A DNA stretch of 64,000 bases, from positions 17,160,618 to 17,224,617 of the forward strand of contig JASKMD010000003.1 in assembly GCA_030144725.1 (NCBI GenBank), in the 5' to 3' direction. Numbering within the stretch: position 1 is the stretch's first letter; each line of letters opens with the position of its first letter. The stretch comes from Haematococcus lacustris. Taxonomy: Eukaryota > Chlorophyta > Chlorophyceae > Chlamydomonadales > Haematococcaceae. The position numbers were made by a program, and so were the translations under genes. Under the pieces are notes generated by a model. That model saw nothing but the letters and a program-made list of their open reading frames with translations, was not told where the DNA came from and ran no database searches. Below, one piece after another: positions 29,530 to 40,347 of this stretch.

Positions 29530-29990
29530 CACAGGGGTTCAGCAACACCATCCAGGCGGAGAGGCCGTGCTGGAAGGCGCATCAGGTCGCCATCCATTCG
29601 ATTGGGGCGGAAATGATAATCATTACAATATATCCATTATTGCACTGCATTATACCTGGCTTCTAAATCCTAGATACTAAATGCTTCTTGGAGGTACTCC
29701 CATCAGCTTGAGCTGCTCAAACGCGGCAATGCCGCGTACGCTTGCCACCACCTTCTGGCCAGCTACCCCACTTTGAGACCGGCTGACATCGGCCTGGACG
29801 GTTACCTTTCTTTCCTCCAGGATGCTGTTCACCACCTGGCAGCAGTGCAAGCGGTGCAAGCCCAACACACAACGACACTATGGATGTGCAGTGGATGCAA
29901 TGAGTACCAAAGGGACCCACCAGGTGGGTGTGATCACAGTGCAATGAGTTTGGTTGCCCCCTTTGTTTGTACTTAATAGGTGTTCTATGT

Positions 29991-30122
29991 CCTTTTCGGC
30001 GGCATCACAGGGGTTCAGCAGCACCATCCAGGCGGAGAGGCCGTGCTGGAAGGCGCATCAGGTCGCCATCCATTCGATTGGGGCGGAAATGGTATCCATT
30101 ACAATGTATCCATTATTGCACT
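29991..30122 (-). repeat. Isolated 5'-end fragment of the Fanzor element
   Basis: Matches 29517-29648 with few differences and includes the ATG of exon 1, but breaks after the codons for MPPKR. It lies 340 bp upstream of copy 1 in the same orientation. The 29654-29990 interval between them shows no recognisable gene. Confidence 0.75.
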
Positions 30123-31620
30123 CTCAAAGTAAGGGTTCAGGCTCAAAGAAAGGGGGTTCAGGCTAAGGGGGGTATAGCAGGGTTAAGGCGTCGATTTGTT
30201 CATAGAAATGGCACGTTCTGTGCCTCTGTTTCAGGCAGGCTCCTGTGCCTTACACAACCTCTGGCTCCCACGCTTAAGCGTTGCAATTGCACCACAGGCC
30301 TTGCAGCGGGCTGATCATGGCGATGCCGCTGATGATGCTGCAGCTGCCACACCCCCGACCCCTCCCCTACCATGTCCCCCCTGATCCTCACATAACACTG
30401 CACCCGGCCCCCAGCGCAACCTCAGCCACCTGCTGCCAGCCTTGGACCTGTGCAGCACCTCTCTATGCGCCTAGTTGTAGTAGGGCAGCACCTGTGACAC
30501 CACGCATCAGCAGCACAGCCAACAACATTCCTATAATGCGCAACGAGTTATGGGCTGTGTCGACGCTGGCCAGTGGCCCCAAATGGTTTGGCGATGAGCA
30601 CCACATGGAACTGGCTATGGATGCACGGGTCCGGCCATGCACCACCCATGGTGGCATCTGGACATTGTTCAGCAGCGTCATGAATGATGATGAACGCATC
30701 TGCAGGTGTCCTTCACGTTCCATGTCATTGGTCTGAGGCCAGTGCAGCCATGTGAGTTGTTACCAACTGAGCAATGTACCGCTTGCCACCAGCCACGTTG
30801 GCTAGCTCCGGACACCTTGGCTAGGTGCAATCGGTGCAGCACCAGCACCAGCATGTGCGCACCATCAGCATAAGCAGAAGCCCGCAGTAGCCATCAGCAT
30901 AAGCAGAAGCCAGTAATGTGAAGCTGCTAAGGACAACAATGCAACACCACATGCATGGGCAAGGGCACAGGCAAGGGCAAGGGTACGGTCAAGGGCACAG
31001 GCAAGCACCCCATATTGAGCCTGCGGGCCTGCGCTTCTACGCCGCTTACTTTCTTAGCACGCTGAAGCTGACAGTGCAGTCGCGGTAGCAAATGGTGATC
31101 TGGGTGTGAAGAAACCTGTACCCTATTTACAAGAGACCTGTTCGAACCTGCCGCAAGTTCCATGGCGTCCTCTGTCTGCGGTGACAGGTGATGTCCAGGG
31201 TAGTAAGAGGCACTGGGTGGTGGCTGCTGAGTGGCTATGGCTATGGTTACAGTAGCAAACGCTGCCCAAAACTTAAGCACTCACACACTCTCTAGCGGCG
31301 CACTGCACGAGGTAGTACAGGAGGTGCAGACGGCTTCAGAAATTCATTGGGAGCAGACTATCACGGACGTCATAGCTGCACTAGTCACAATTGCACAGCA
31401 GGCCAGCCACTACTGTTGGCTCATGAGTCATCAAAACTAACAGCGGGGTGCTTACAAGGCTACTAGCCTGGCGAAAGAAACAGCCAACTTTAGAGTTCGC
31501 CATGGCTCTGGGGTTGGGGTAGTGAAAGCTGTGAACCAGTTGAGCTAAAATTTGACAGTTGTACCCGCGCATTTCGTTACAAAACCTTGAGGCAACATCG
31601 CCGAAGGCAACAGCAAACGC
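30123..31620. other. No gene recognised
   Basis: Short ORFs of 60-150 codons on both strands lack motifs. Near 31425-31470 the sequence catcaaaactaacagc followed by gcttacaaggcta resembles the 3' region of the Fanzor element (26397-26430), a possible small relic. The last 150 bp are probably the promoter of the villin-headpiece gene. Confidence 0.4.
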
Positions 31621-31631
31621 CTTACATAGTT

Positions 31632-34623
31632 ATGGCCGACTTAGAAGCGTCCGTCCCGCTGGTATCTAAGCCCACTTCCCGAAAGCTTCACGTGGAGGAC
31701 ACGGACTCCGTGGAGTCTGGCGCAAAGGTGCGTGACTGTCCCTTCAAGCTGCGAAGCTCGTGCGAGAGCATGTGGCGGGCTGTGAATCGTGTGCACATAA
31801 TGTCTTTACTTGTTGCCTTCTCTATTTCTTACAGGCAGAGATGGAGGACGGTGCTGTTACCGCTCAAGATATTGAGCCCGAAGCTGCATCGTCAACTCCG
31901 GTGTTGGCAAATGGCCCCGTCGATGGAGCCGAGTTAATATCAGCAGCTGTCACAGCGTCGTCAGGTGCATATGCGCACGCAGTGCGATTAACTGTGTCTG
32001 CTGGAAAGTTGGTATAAGGCCATGCTTGCAGATGAACCTACCGAGGAGGTGAAGGCACAGCCACAAACAGCAAAATCACCAGAGAAAAACACAGAAGCAA
32101 ATGGTGTACCAAATGGTACCCACTTGACACCACCAAAGCAGAGCCCTAGCACAACAGAAGATAAGGAGGAGGCACCCACCTCAATCAGCGTAAAGGTGAG
32201 GCAAGGTTTCTGAATTTCAAGCCTGGACAATGACAATTGTGCAATCACTCATACTGTATTACTTGTGAGGGATTGACAGCAGTAGTGCACAAATGCTAGT
32301 GCCTGGGGGCCTTCATCATCATGAACCATGTCACTCGTGCCATGCACGCCATACTCACTGGCTGTGCCCAGCGTCTTCGTTGACGCAGGACCTGACGAAG
32401 AGGCTTGCAGCATTAGGATCACCAGCCCCAATGGCCAAGACAGCCTCCGCCCACAGCCTCCCGGCAGCTGAGGCCAGCACCCCTGGCCCTTCCTCAAACC
32501 TCCTCACAGCTGCCTCTGCTCCCCCCACTCCTAAGGAGCATGCGCAGGTAAGCATCCTGATGCCATGGAAACATAGAACTGGGGAGTTTTGGACTCGACT
32601 TTAAACACTGGAGAGCGTGTGTGGCCAGCTGGGCTCGCAAGCGTGTGATAGGAGCGTGGCTTAGGGACCTCTCAATGCCGCAATGTGGTGGACTGGATGG
32701 GGGCGCGCCCAGGCAGGGGTACCCACCTCATCGCTCTGCATTCTGCCACCCTCACTCTCTTTAGCGATGTACCTGCTTGCTATTCAAAGAGCAACACAAC
32801 AGGTACCATGTTTGTATAGTCGTTGTCAAATCTAGAAATTGTGGTCGTGGGGTGTACCCCATGCTTTGCCTGATGTCTGTTGGCATGCTGCTGCACACTG
32901 TGTGCCGCAGGCAAGTGGCCGCGCCGCTTCCTTCTCCCGCAAGCCAGCGCCAGCCCCTGTGCCTAGCCAGCTGCCTAAGAAGGCAAGTGCTGGTCCAGAC
33001 GCCCAGCCTGTGCTTTTCCATGCCCGGCCTTCCAGGTCGAGATGCCAGCAGGAGGAACAGAGTTAGGAAGATCCGAGACTATGTGTTAGTGCTGTGTGAG
33101 GTTCCTTACAGCCTCCTCAACCCCACCCCACCCTACCCAGTTCCCAACTGCCAGCAAGGAGCATGGGAGGAGGCAGACCAGCCCTTCCGAGCTGCCTTCT
33201 GCTTGCTGCCTCAGCATCCAAGCAAATTTGGGAGTACACTGCCCGGTGTTGTCTCCTGTGCAGGGGCTGCCTTCGCCACATGATGCACGCAACACCATCA
33301 ACGCGGCGCAGCTATTGAAGCAAAAGGCCTTCAAGTTCCAACCATTGAAGGTGATTGGGGAAGGGCGCTGCACGGGCTTGCTCCGAGCTGCTCACCGCCA
33401 GCACCCATTACTAAAAATGCAAGTCATGTACGCACCGTCATGGGTTTAATTGCGGACATGCATGCACCCACCCCATGGTCAAGGGCCATGTGGCTAACTG
33501 GTTTGCAGCAGACAGGGAGTGGCAGCAGCGGCTGTGCAGTGCCCCTGGCGGTCACGCAAGGCTGCTGATCCAGGCAGACTGTACAGCTCAGCTCCTACAG
33601 GCGGGTGCTTTGCTGCTGAGTGGCAAGCCCAACAGCGGCCCCAGGCCTAGTACCCTAGCGCAGCCTCCCCGCCCCCCGCCCCGCCCCTCCTAGGCCAACT
33701 TCTAGCCTTTTTGCTGAAGAGCACCTTACACTCGGCCTAGCACCCCACGCTGGGCCTGGCCCCTCCCTTTTCTTTCTTTCTACGCACCCCAATCAGCGGG
33801 GGTCACACTGGGGTCACACTGGGCGATGTGGTGGTGCAGGACTGGTTCCCTGTGGAGGAGCTGGTGAAGCTGCGGCTGGAGGACGGCATTGACCCCACCT
33901 GCAAGGAGGACTACCTGGAGGACAGCGTGTTCAAGGAGGTGAGCCTGGCCTGGGGCTGGCTTGGCCTGAGGCTGGCTTGGCCTGAGGCTGGCTTGGCCTG
34001 AGGCTGGCTTGGCCTGAGGCTGGCTTGGCCTGAGGCTGGCTTGGCCTGAGGCTGGCTTGCCCTGAGGCTGGCTGGGCCTGAGGCTGGCAGGTGCAAGGAA
34101 CAACGCAAGGTGCAAGGAGCAATGCAAGATGCAATGCAGCTTGCAGCATCTGGTTAGACCTGTCAGTGCCGCTACGCTCAGTGCCTTGGGGTGCCTTAGG
34201 GTGGCCTCAGTGCCTAAGGCTGGTGCTGAGGAAATGCATGGTGGGGGCTAGATGAAGGGCTGAAGAGTAGGCATTGGTGCAGTGAAGGGAGAGGCATGCG
34301 CCTCAGCATCAGTCACAGGCTCTGCTAGGCGCCAGTCAGGAGCTGGCGTCTCAGCAGTGGTGCCATGCAGGTACAGCCATAGAACCATGCAGGTACAGGC
34401 GCACAATAAGCAAAACATGAACAAGGGAGCCAGGGGCAGGGGATGCCTCTGGGTGACACTTTGGCAGCACTGGGTAGTTGCAGGTGGCAGTGTGGGTCGG
34501 CTGGCAGCAATAGTAGGTGTGTTTGTGCTGTGCCTGCAGGTGTTTAAGATGAGCAGGGAGGCATTCAAAGCTCAACCTGCATGGCGACAAGGGAATGCCA
34601 AGAAGAAGGCTGGGTTGTTTTGA
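31632..34623 (+). CDS. Villin-headpiece domain protein
   Basis: Starts MADLEASVPLVSKP at 31632. Exons with consensus borders: 31632-31727, 31835-31964, 32032-32195, 32389-32547, about 32912-33050, about 33264-33351 (GLPSPHDARNTINAAQLLKQ), 33840-33938 and 34540-34623. The last two encode the headpiece: FPVEELVKLRLEDGIDPTCK, EDYLEDSVFKE, VFKMSREAF and a C-terminal KKKAGLF stop, which fits the family (hydrophobic core Phe residues, Trp in PAWRQGN and the terminal basic-hydrophobic GLF). Headpieces bind F-actin. The rest (about 300 residues) is Ala/Pro/Ser/Glu-rich and likely disordered; no gelsolin repeats are visible, unlike villin itself. It may bundle or tether actin, which is inference. The exact end of the fifth exon is uncertain. 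Confidence 0.8.
33955..34095. repeat. 16-bp tandem repeat in intron
   Basis: Eight to nine copies of cctgaggctggcttgg lie in the intron that splits the headpiece domain. Confidence 0.9.
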
Positions 34624-35330
34624 ATGGAAGGGGGGGCCACAGGGGCGTGGCCAGTGAATGAAGTAAATGAATGGCGGCTGGTGTAGTGTTCCTTTAGAGC
34701 AACAGGTAAGGTCACACAGTCCGAGGATGAGATAACACCTGTATCATGTCAAAGGTCCTCGACTCGCGGAGCATAGCGCAGGCAGGGCGTACTGCGTCGC
34801 GACCACCGCGAGGGGGCTTCAGGGGCGCGGTATGGTATGCAGCAGACAGGTCACCAGGCCGGTATGGTACGGTATGGTATGGAGCGAGGTATGCAGCAGA
34901 CAAGTCACCAGGCCAGGGCCCTTCTTTGCTTAAGCACATTTCATGTTTCGGTCACTTGCTGGCCACACCAAGCTGACGGGTGTGAACCCATCATCACCAT
35001 TGCCTGTAAGCTCAGAGTAAGAGGACCATGTTGAAGAGGATGACGCAGTGGTCAGGAACGGGGAGGCTGAGGTAGGGGTCATGTGGGTGGAGGGGCCTTG
35101 GTCCAAGCTGGACAGCTCCCCTGCTGCAACCTTGGCAGTGCACAGAGCGGCGGTGCGAGTGTTGTATACTAAATTGAGGGCGGACACAGTCTGGGTCAGG
35201 CGTCATTGGTGGTCTTGGCCCTCACTCCTTTCCTGCCACCATCGAAAGCTGCAGCTCAAGCGTGGGTTCCTCTCGGCGATGTCGCCGCGTGGGCCGTGAG
35301 TAGCACCTAGCCCATGTCACCGGACGAGTT
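34624..35330. other. Intergenic region, no gene recognised
   Basis: Contains a gcaggtatggtacggtatgg repeat (34830-34900). It probably holds the 3' flank of the headpiece gene and the promoter of the invertase gene; no element could be named. Confidence 0.4.
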
Positions 35331-35363
35331 GCGGTGAGGCTACCGCGACTCCGCGAGCTGGGA

Positions 35364-38300
35364 ATGGAGCCAGGCTCCAGCCTTGTGCGCAGCTTGCTTG
35401 CAAATCCACCACCAGATCGGCCGAATTTTCACTTGGCCCCAGCGGAGGGCTGGCTCAATGATCCCAACGTGGGTGTTGCGCGCCCCATCGCCAGCGCCTG
35501 CCGAGGCAACTGTCGAATCCGTTGACCGACCAGATAGAGCGTTGAACCAACTGGTTTGCCGCTCGACATGCAGGGGCCATTGGTGTACCGCGACGCCTAC
35601 CACATGTGGGTCCTGCACCCTCGCTGCTGCCACCCTCAGCTGCTTGGCGCAGCACACAACCCAGCAGGCCACAGCTGTCAGCTGCTAGCTGTCACCTTGC
35701 TAGTACTCCTGGTCTCGCCAGCTGTCAGTGACCAGCAAATTGACGAGCTTGCTTGACCATGGTTGTGGCCCTGGTTGCGGGGCAGGTTCTTCCAGCACCT
35801 CCCAGGCAGCGCCGCCTGGGGCTTCCAGCTGGTCTGGGGGCATGCCGCCAGCAAGGTGGGGGGTGGCACCCACAGCCCTTGCTGCAGGAGGGACCGGGCA
35901 GAGTGAGGGGTGGGGGGAGGAGTGTGGAAGGAAGGGGGGAGGAAGGAGGAAGAAAGGGTGGGGGGGTGGGAGGGACAGAGGTGTGGTTGGAAGGGCTGGG
36001 CAAAGGGGTGCAGGGGGGGTGGGGGTGCAGGGTGAAGGGTGATGGAGGTTTGGGGGTTATGGAGGGCAAAGGGGTATGAAGGGTGATGGAGATTGGGGCT
36101 GGGGGTGCAGGGTGGTGGAGGTCTGAATGTCCAGGTATTACAATACAGTGCCATGCAGGGTCAACACAGGGCAGCATGGAACAGCGTGATGCAGCACACA
36201 GCAGCACAGTATGACGCAGCCCAGCTCAACAGCCCAGCAGATGACTGGTCTCGCCCACCAGCAACATGGGCATGCCATCTGGCAAAGAGCTCCATGACCT
36301 GCAGCAGGCAGTGGTGACTGTGCTGCATCATGGATGTCGAGGCTCTGCTGCTGCTGCTGCTGCTGCCGCCGGCAGGACCTACTGCTGCTGCTGCCGCTGC
36401 TGCTGCTGCTGCTCCTGCTGCTGCTGCTGCCGGCAGGACCTGGTGCACTGGGAGCTGCTGCCCCACGCCATCATGCCCACTGAGGGCACCGTGGACTCCG
36501 CGGGCTGCTTCAGTGGCTGTGCAGCCGTAGACCATGACGGCAGCGCAGCGCTGCTGTACACGGGGGTCCGCATGCGGGGCAGTGCGGCAGCCGGGCCCCT
36601 GCCGCCCCCTGAGTGTGACCTAGGGCTACCCTTCATTGAGTCCCAGTGCTTGGTGGTGGCTGAGGATAGTCTGCATGGTGGGTGCCTGCCTGGGGCTGGG
36701 CCTGGGGGCATTGCACCACCCACCAACCCCCTCCCCCTGTTCACTCTTGCCCTGCCTCACTCCCCGCCACCTTGCTGATTCCTATGGTTTGTGTCAGGGC
36801 CAGGGCCAGCGTCAGGGCCAAGGCCAGGGTCAGGCCAGGGCCAGGGCCAGGGCAAGGGCCAGGGCCAGCGGCAAGGCCTCATCACTGGCAGACTGGCATC
36901 AGCTCTGGTGGCTGCCCTAACCGAAACCCTGACCCTGACCCTAGCCTTAAACTCAGAGCTAACCCTGACCTTAATAACTCTAATAACCTTAATAACCCTA
37001 ACATACTCTAGTAATCATAGTGATCGTAATTACCCTAGCCCCAACCCTGAGCCGCACCCGCACCCACACCCTTCACTCTCACCCTCAGCCCAACCCCAGC
37101 CCCAGCCGTTGCCCTAACCCTAAGCCAGGACACTTTGGCTAAAAACTGGCGGCAAGACTGGAGCATGGTTGCGGGACCAAGCAGTTGGGCACTGGCCTGT
37201 TAGGCCCAGCACCTTGGTCAACCCAGGGTTAGGGTTTGCCTCTACCTGGGAGGCGAGCTCTGTGCAGACGCTGGAGTAGGTGTTCCTCTTGCCAGCCAGC
37301 CTGCAGGACAGCAGCCACCAGCAGCCCTGAGCCACGACCCTGACCCTGACCCTGACCCTGACCCTGACTTGACCTAAACACAAGCGCGCCCCTGCCCCTG
37401 CCCCTGCCCCTGCCCCCAGACATTTGTCACACATCAGCCTTGCAGCCTTCCCAGCTAGGACAAATGGTCAGGCTGGCCCAGGCCCCTGGAGCTCAGTCCA
37501 TCCAGGCAGACGTTCAGGCTAGACGTCCCCTCCTGCAGTCCACCAGCAGCTGCCAGCCTGTTGCAGGAGACTGGCGGCTGCCCGTGTGGAGGAAGAATGA
37601 TGTCCCCGTCATCTCACTCCCGCCTCCTGGGCTGCAGCTGGCCGGCTGGCGCGACCCGTACTTAGTTGGTCAGTGGCATATGCTTCATGCCTCCTCCCCC
37701 TGCGGGCCAGCCTGGACCCAGTCCGGAAGCAGTTTAAGTGATCACGCACACCATGCATTATCACCATGCCCCCTCCCCCTTGCGTCATCATCACCAGCCT
37801 ATGAAAGTAGGGCCAAGATGCATGTGCCACAGGGCCTTTGGATGGGGCCACTAACCTTGAGCTGCATGTGTGATCATATGCTTGCATGCTTGCATGCAGG
37901 TGGGCCTACTTGCCACCCTACTCTGGGTTGGACCATGCTGATAGGCAGCGGCATCAAGGGCCAAGGGGGGACCATCCTGGTCTATCACTCACGCCACCTG
38001 ACCCATGGTGGGGCCAGTGCTGCACTGCACCCCCTGCCTGCACCCCCTCCCTGCACCCCCTGCCTGCACTCATACCTGCCCCCCTGCCTGGCCCCTGCCT
38101 GCCCTCCTTGCCTGGCCCCTGCCTGCACCCCTGCCTGCACCCCTGCTTTCCCTTCTCTTCAACTAGCCAGCCAGCCAACCAACCAGGCTGGATGCTGAGG
38201 CATGTCACACCAAGCTAGAGTGCAGCCAAGGGTCTCTTAAGGTGTGACCTTGGGTATGGGTGAAACAAACCACCCGCCCTACCTGACGCCCAGCCCAGTG

Positions 38301-40271
38301 CCTGTGAAGGAGTGACCTCGGGTATGACCCGGGGTGTGACCCAGGGCGCGTCCCAAGGCGATATCCCTGGTGTGATGTGTAGGGCGCATGGAATGTGGCA
38401 GAAGTGTGATCCTGGTGCTGCATGTGTGTTGAGGATGTTGCAGGATGGGAGCTGGGCGGGGAGCTGTGCAGCGGCAAGCAGGACGACGGCACAGGGGTGG
38501 TATGGGAGTGCCCCTTGCTGGTCGAGCTGCCGCTGCTCACTGAGCCCCCCCTGCCCCTGGCGCAGTGCCTGGCCCTGGGGCAGCCGCCAGCAGCCATCAT
38601 GCAGCAGCAGGCACCCGCCCCATCACAGCACCACCCCCACACGCAGCTGCCCTCTGCGCCTGACCAGCGGCAGCAGCGGCAGCAGCAGCAGCAGGGGGGC
38701 CCACCTGGGCAGGGGCCGCGGGGGTGTCAGCCGCAGGGGTGTCAGCCGCAGGGGGGTGCGGCAGGGGGAGGGGGGGTGCAGGCTACAGCTCACACCCACT
38801 TCCTGTGCATCTCCCCGGACGCCTGCACCAACCCCACCCTGTACTATTTGGGTAAGCCACCCAGCCACCCGGCCCCCCCCCTCCCCCCTGAGGCCCTCCC
38901 CCTCCCCCCCCTGAGCCCGCACCACATCCCCCCCCTCAAGGCCCTGCCCCTCCCCCGCCCCAGACCCTGCCCCCTCCCCCCCCCTGAGGCCCTGCCCCTG
39001 CTGGTTGTGGCTGTGCAGGGGAGTATGTGGGACCTGAGCACCAGGAGCGCCTAGCCCAGGTGCAAGCCCAAGGCCTCAGCACCACCCTGCCTGACAAGCA
39101 GCCGGCCATCCCCGACCCTGAGCCCCCAGAGGCTGGCGATGAGGACCCCCCCTGGGTCCCCCCCCTGCTGACCGACACCTGGCCTGAGCTGGACAGCCCC
39201 TGGAAGACCCGGCCCGACTACTGGCCTGACCTGCTGGCCCAACTGCCACAACTGCAGCAGACCCCCGCACCACCCCAAGTGCTAGCTGCCCTGGGCCTGC
39301 CACAGCAGCAGGGGAGGCAGCACCCTGACCACCTGTCTAACGGACAGCTGCCAAACGGACAGCTGGCAGTGAACGAGCAAGTCCTGACTGGGCTGCTGCC
39401 GAATGGGCCGACGGCTCAAGGTCAGCAGGTCGGCCTGGATGCCTGGTCAGCAGCGGACAAGGCTAGGAAGAGCAGCAGCCTCCCTCAGCCCGGCACGTCC
39501 TGCCTCCCAGACAACCCATGTGGGGACCACAGCCCCGCAAAGGCAGGCCCCCAAGCCACCCTCCCTGGAGAGGAGCAGCAGGCAAACGGTTGGGCCCAGC
39601 AGTCCGGCCCTGGCCCTGGCCCTGGCCCTGGTCCAGCAGGCAGGGCCCCTCCCGGTGGCAGCGGGTGGGGAGTGCAGGCTGCAGGCGCAGGCCAGGGTCA
39701 GGGGCCGGGGGAGGATGCGGGTGCGGGTGTGGGGCGACGTCTGTGCGGCAAGTTCCTGATCAGCCAGGCTGCCGGGCCCTTCAGGCTGGACCTGGGGGAC
39801 GTGCTGTACGCCCCCAACACGGTGCTTGACCCGGACAAGGTGCGCTGCCCTGGAGGGGCGGGGCGGGGCCTAACAGGGGCCTGACACCCTAACCCTGACC
39901 CCTGGCTGGCCCTGACCCCCTGGCCCTGACCCCCTGGCCCTGACCCCCTGGCCCTGACCCCCTGGCCCTGACCCCCTGGCCCTGAACCCCTGGCCCTGAC
40001 CCCCTGGCTACAGCCCTGACCTTGCTTCTGGCACTGACCTGCAACAAAGTGCCGAGTGCTCCCAGGCCTGGCAGCAGTCCTCCTCTCAGCAGCCACTTGC
40101 GAAGTGCTGGCTGTGCTCCTTGCTGGCAAACCTGCTGCTGCTGCTGCCGCCACCGACGCCGCCACTGCAGCCACCACCATTGCTGCTGCTGACAGCTTTG
40201 CTGGTCCTGCTGCTGCTGCTGCTGCTGCTGCTTCAGGGGCGGGTGCTGCTGCTATCAAACACAGCAACTGA

Positions 40272-40347
<76 letters not shown>

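Larger units (their letters stand above)
26236..29653 (-). mobile_element. Near full-length Fanzor-bearing element, copy 1
   Basis: The 3' end (plus coordinate about 26236, sense sequence ending ttgaatgagttttgtt) is shared with copies at 56694, 59084 and 47482. The 5' end (about 29653, sense agtgcaataatgg) is shared with the copy at 59901 and the fragment at 29991-30122. No terminal inverted repeat links the two ends. No target duplication was found for this copy. It contains the multi-exon nuclease gene described separately and a structured 3' region. Confidence 0.75.

Noticed and set aside
26236..29653. A LINE reverse transcriptase within the element showing LINE-type duplications
   Set aside because: No RT motif in any frame; the only RT in the window belongs to the gypsy element, so mobilisation in trans is needed if the interpretation is right.
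26236..29653. Helitron carrier for the Fanzor gene
   Set aside because: No TC start, CTRR end or 3' hairpin immediately before the end, and copies have target duplications, which Helitrons lack.
30281..30736. Plus-strand 151-codon ORF
   Set aside because: No motif, no splice-compatible neighbours; cannot be supported.
36900..37125. Interstitial telomere repeat (ccctaaccc-like)
   Set aside because: Units are irregular mixtures of ccctgacc, ccctaacc and taataacc in an intron, not a telomere tract.
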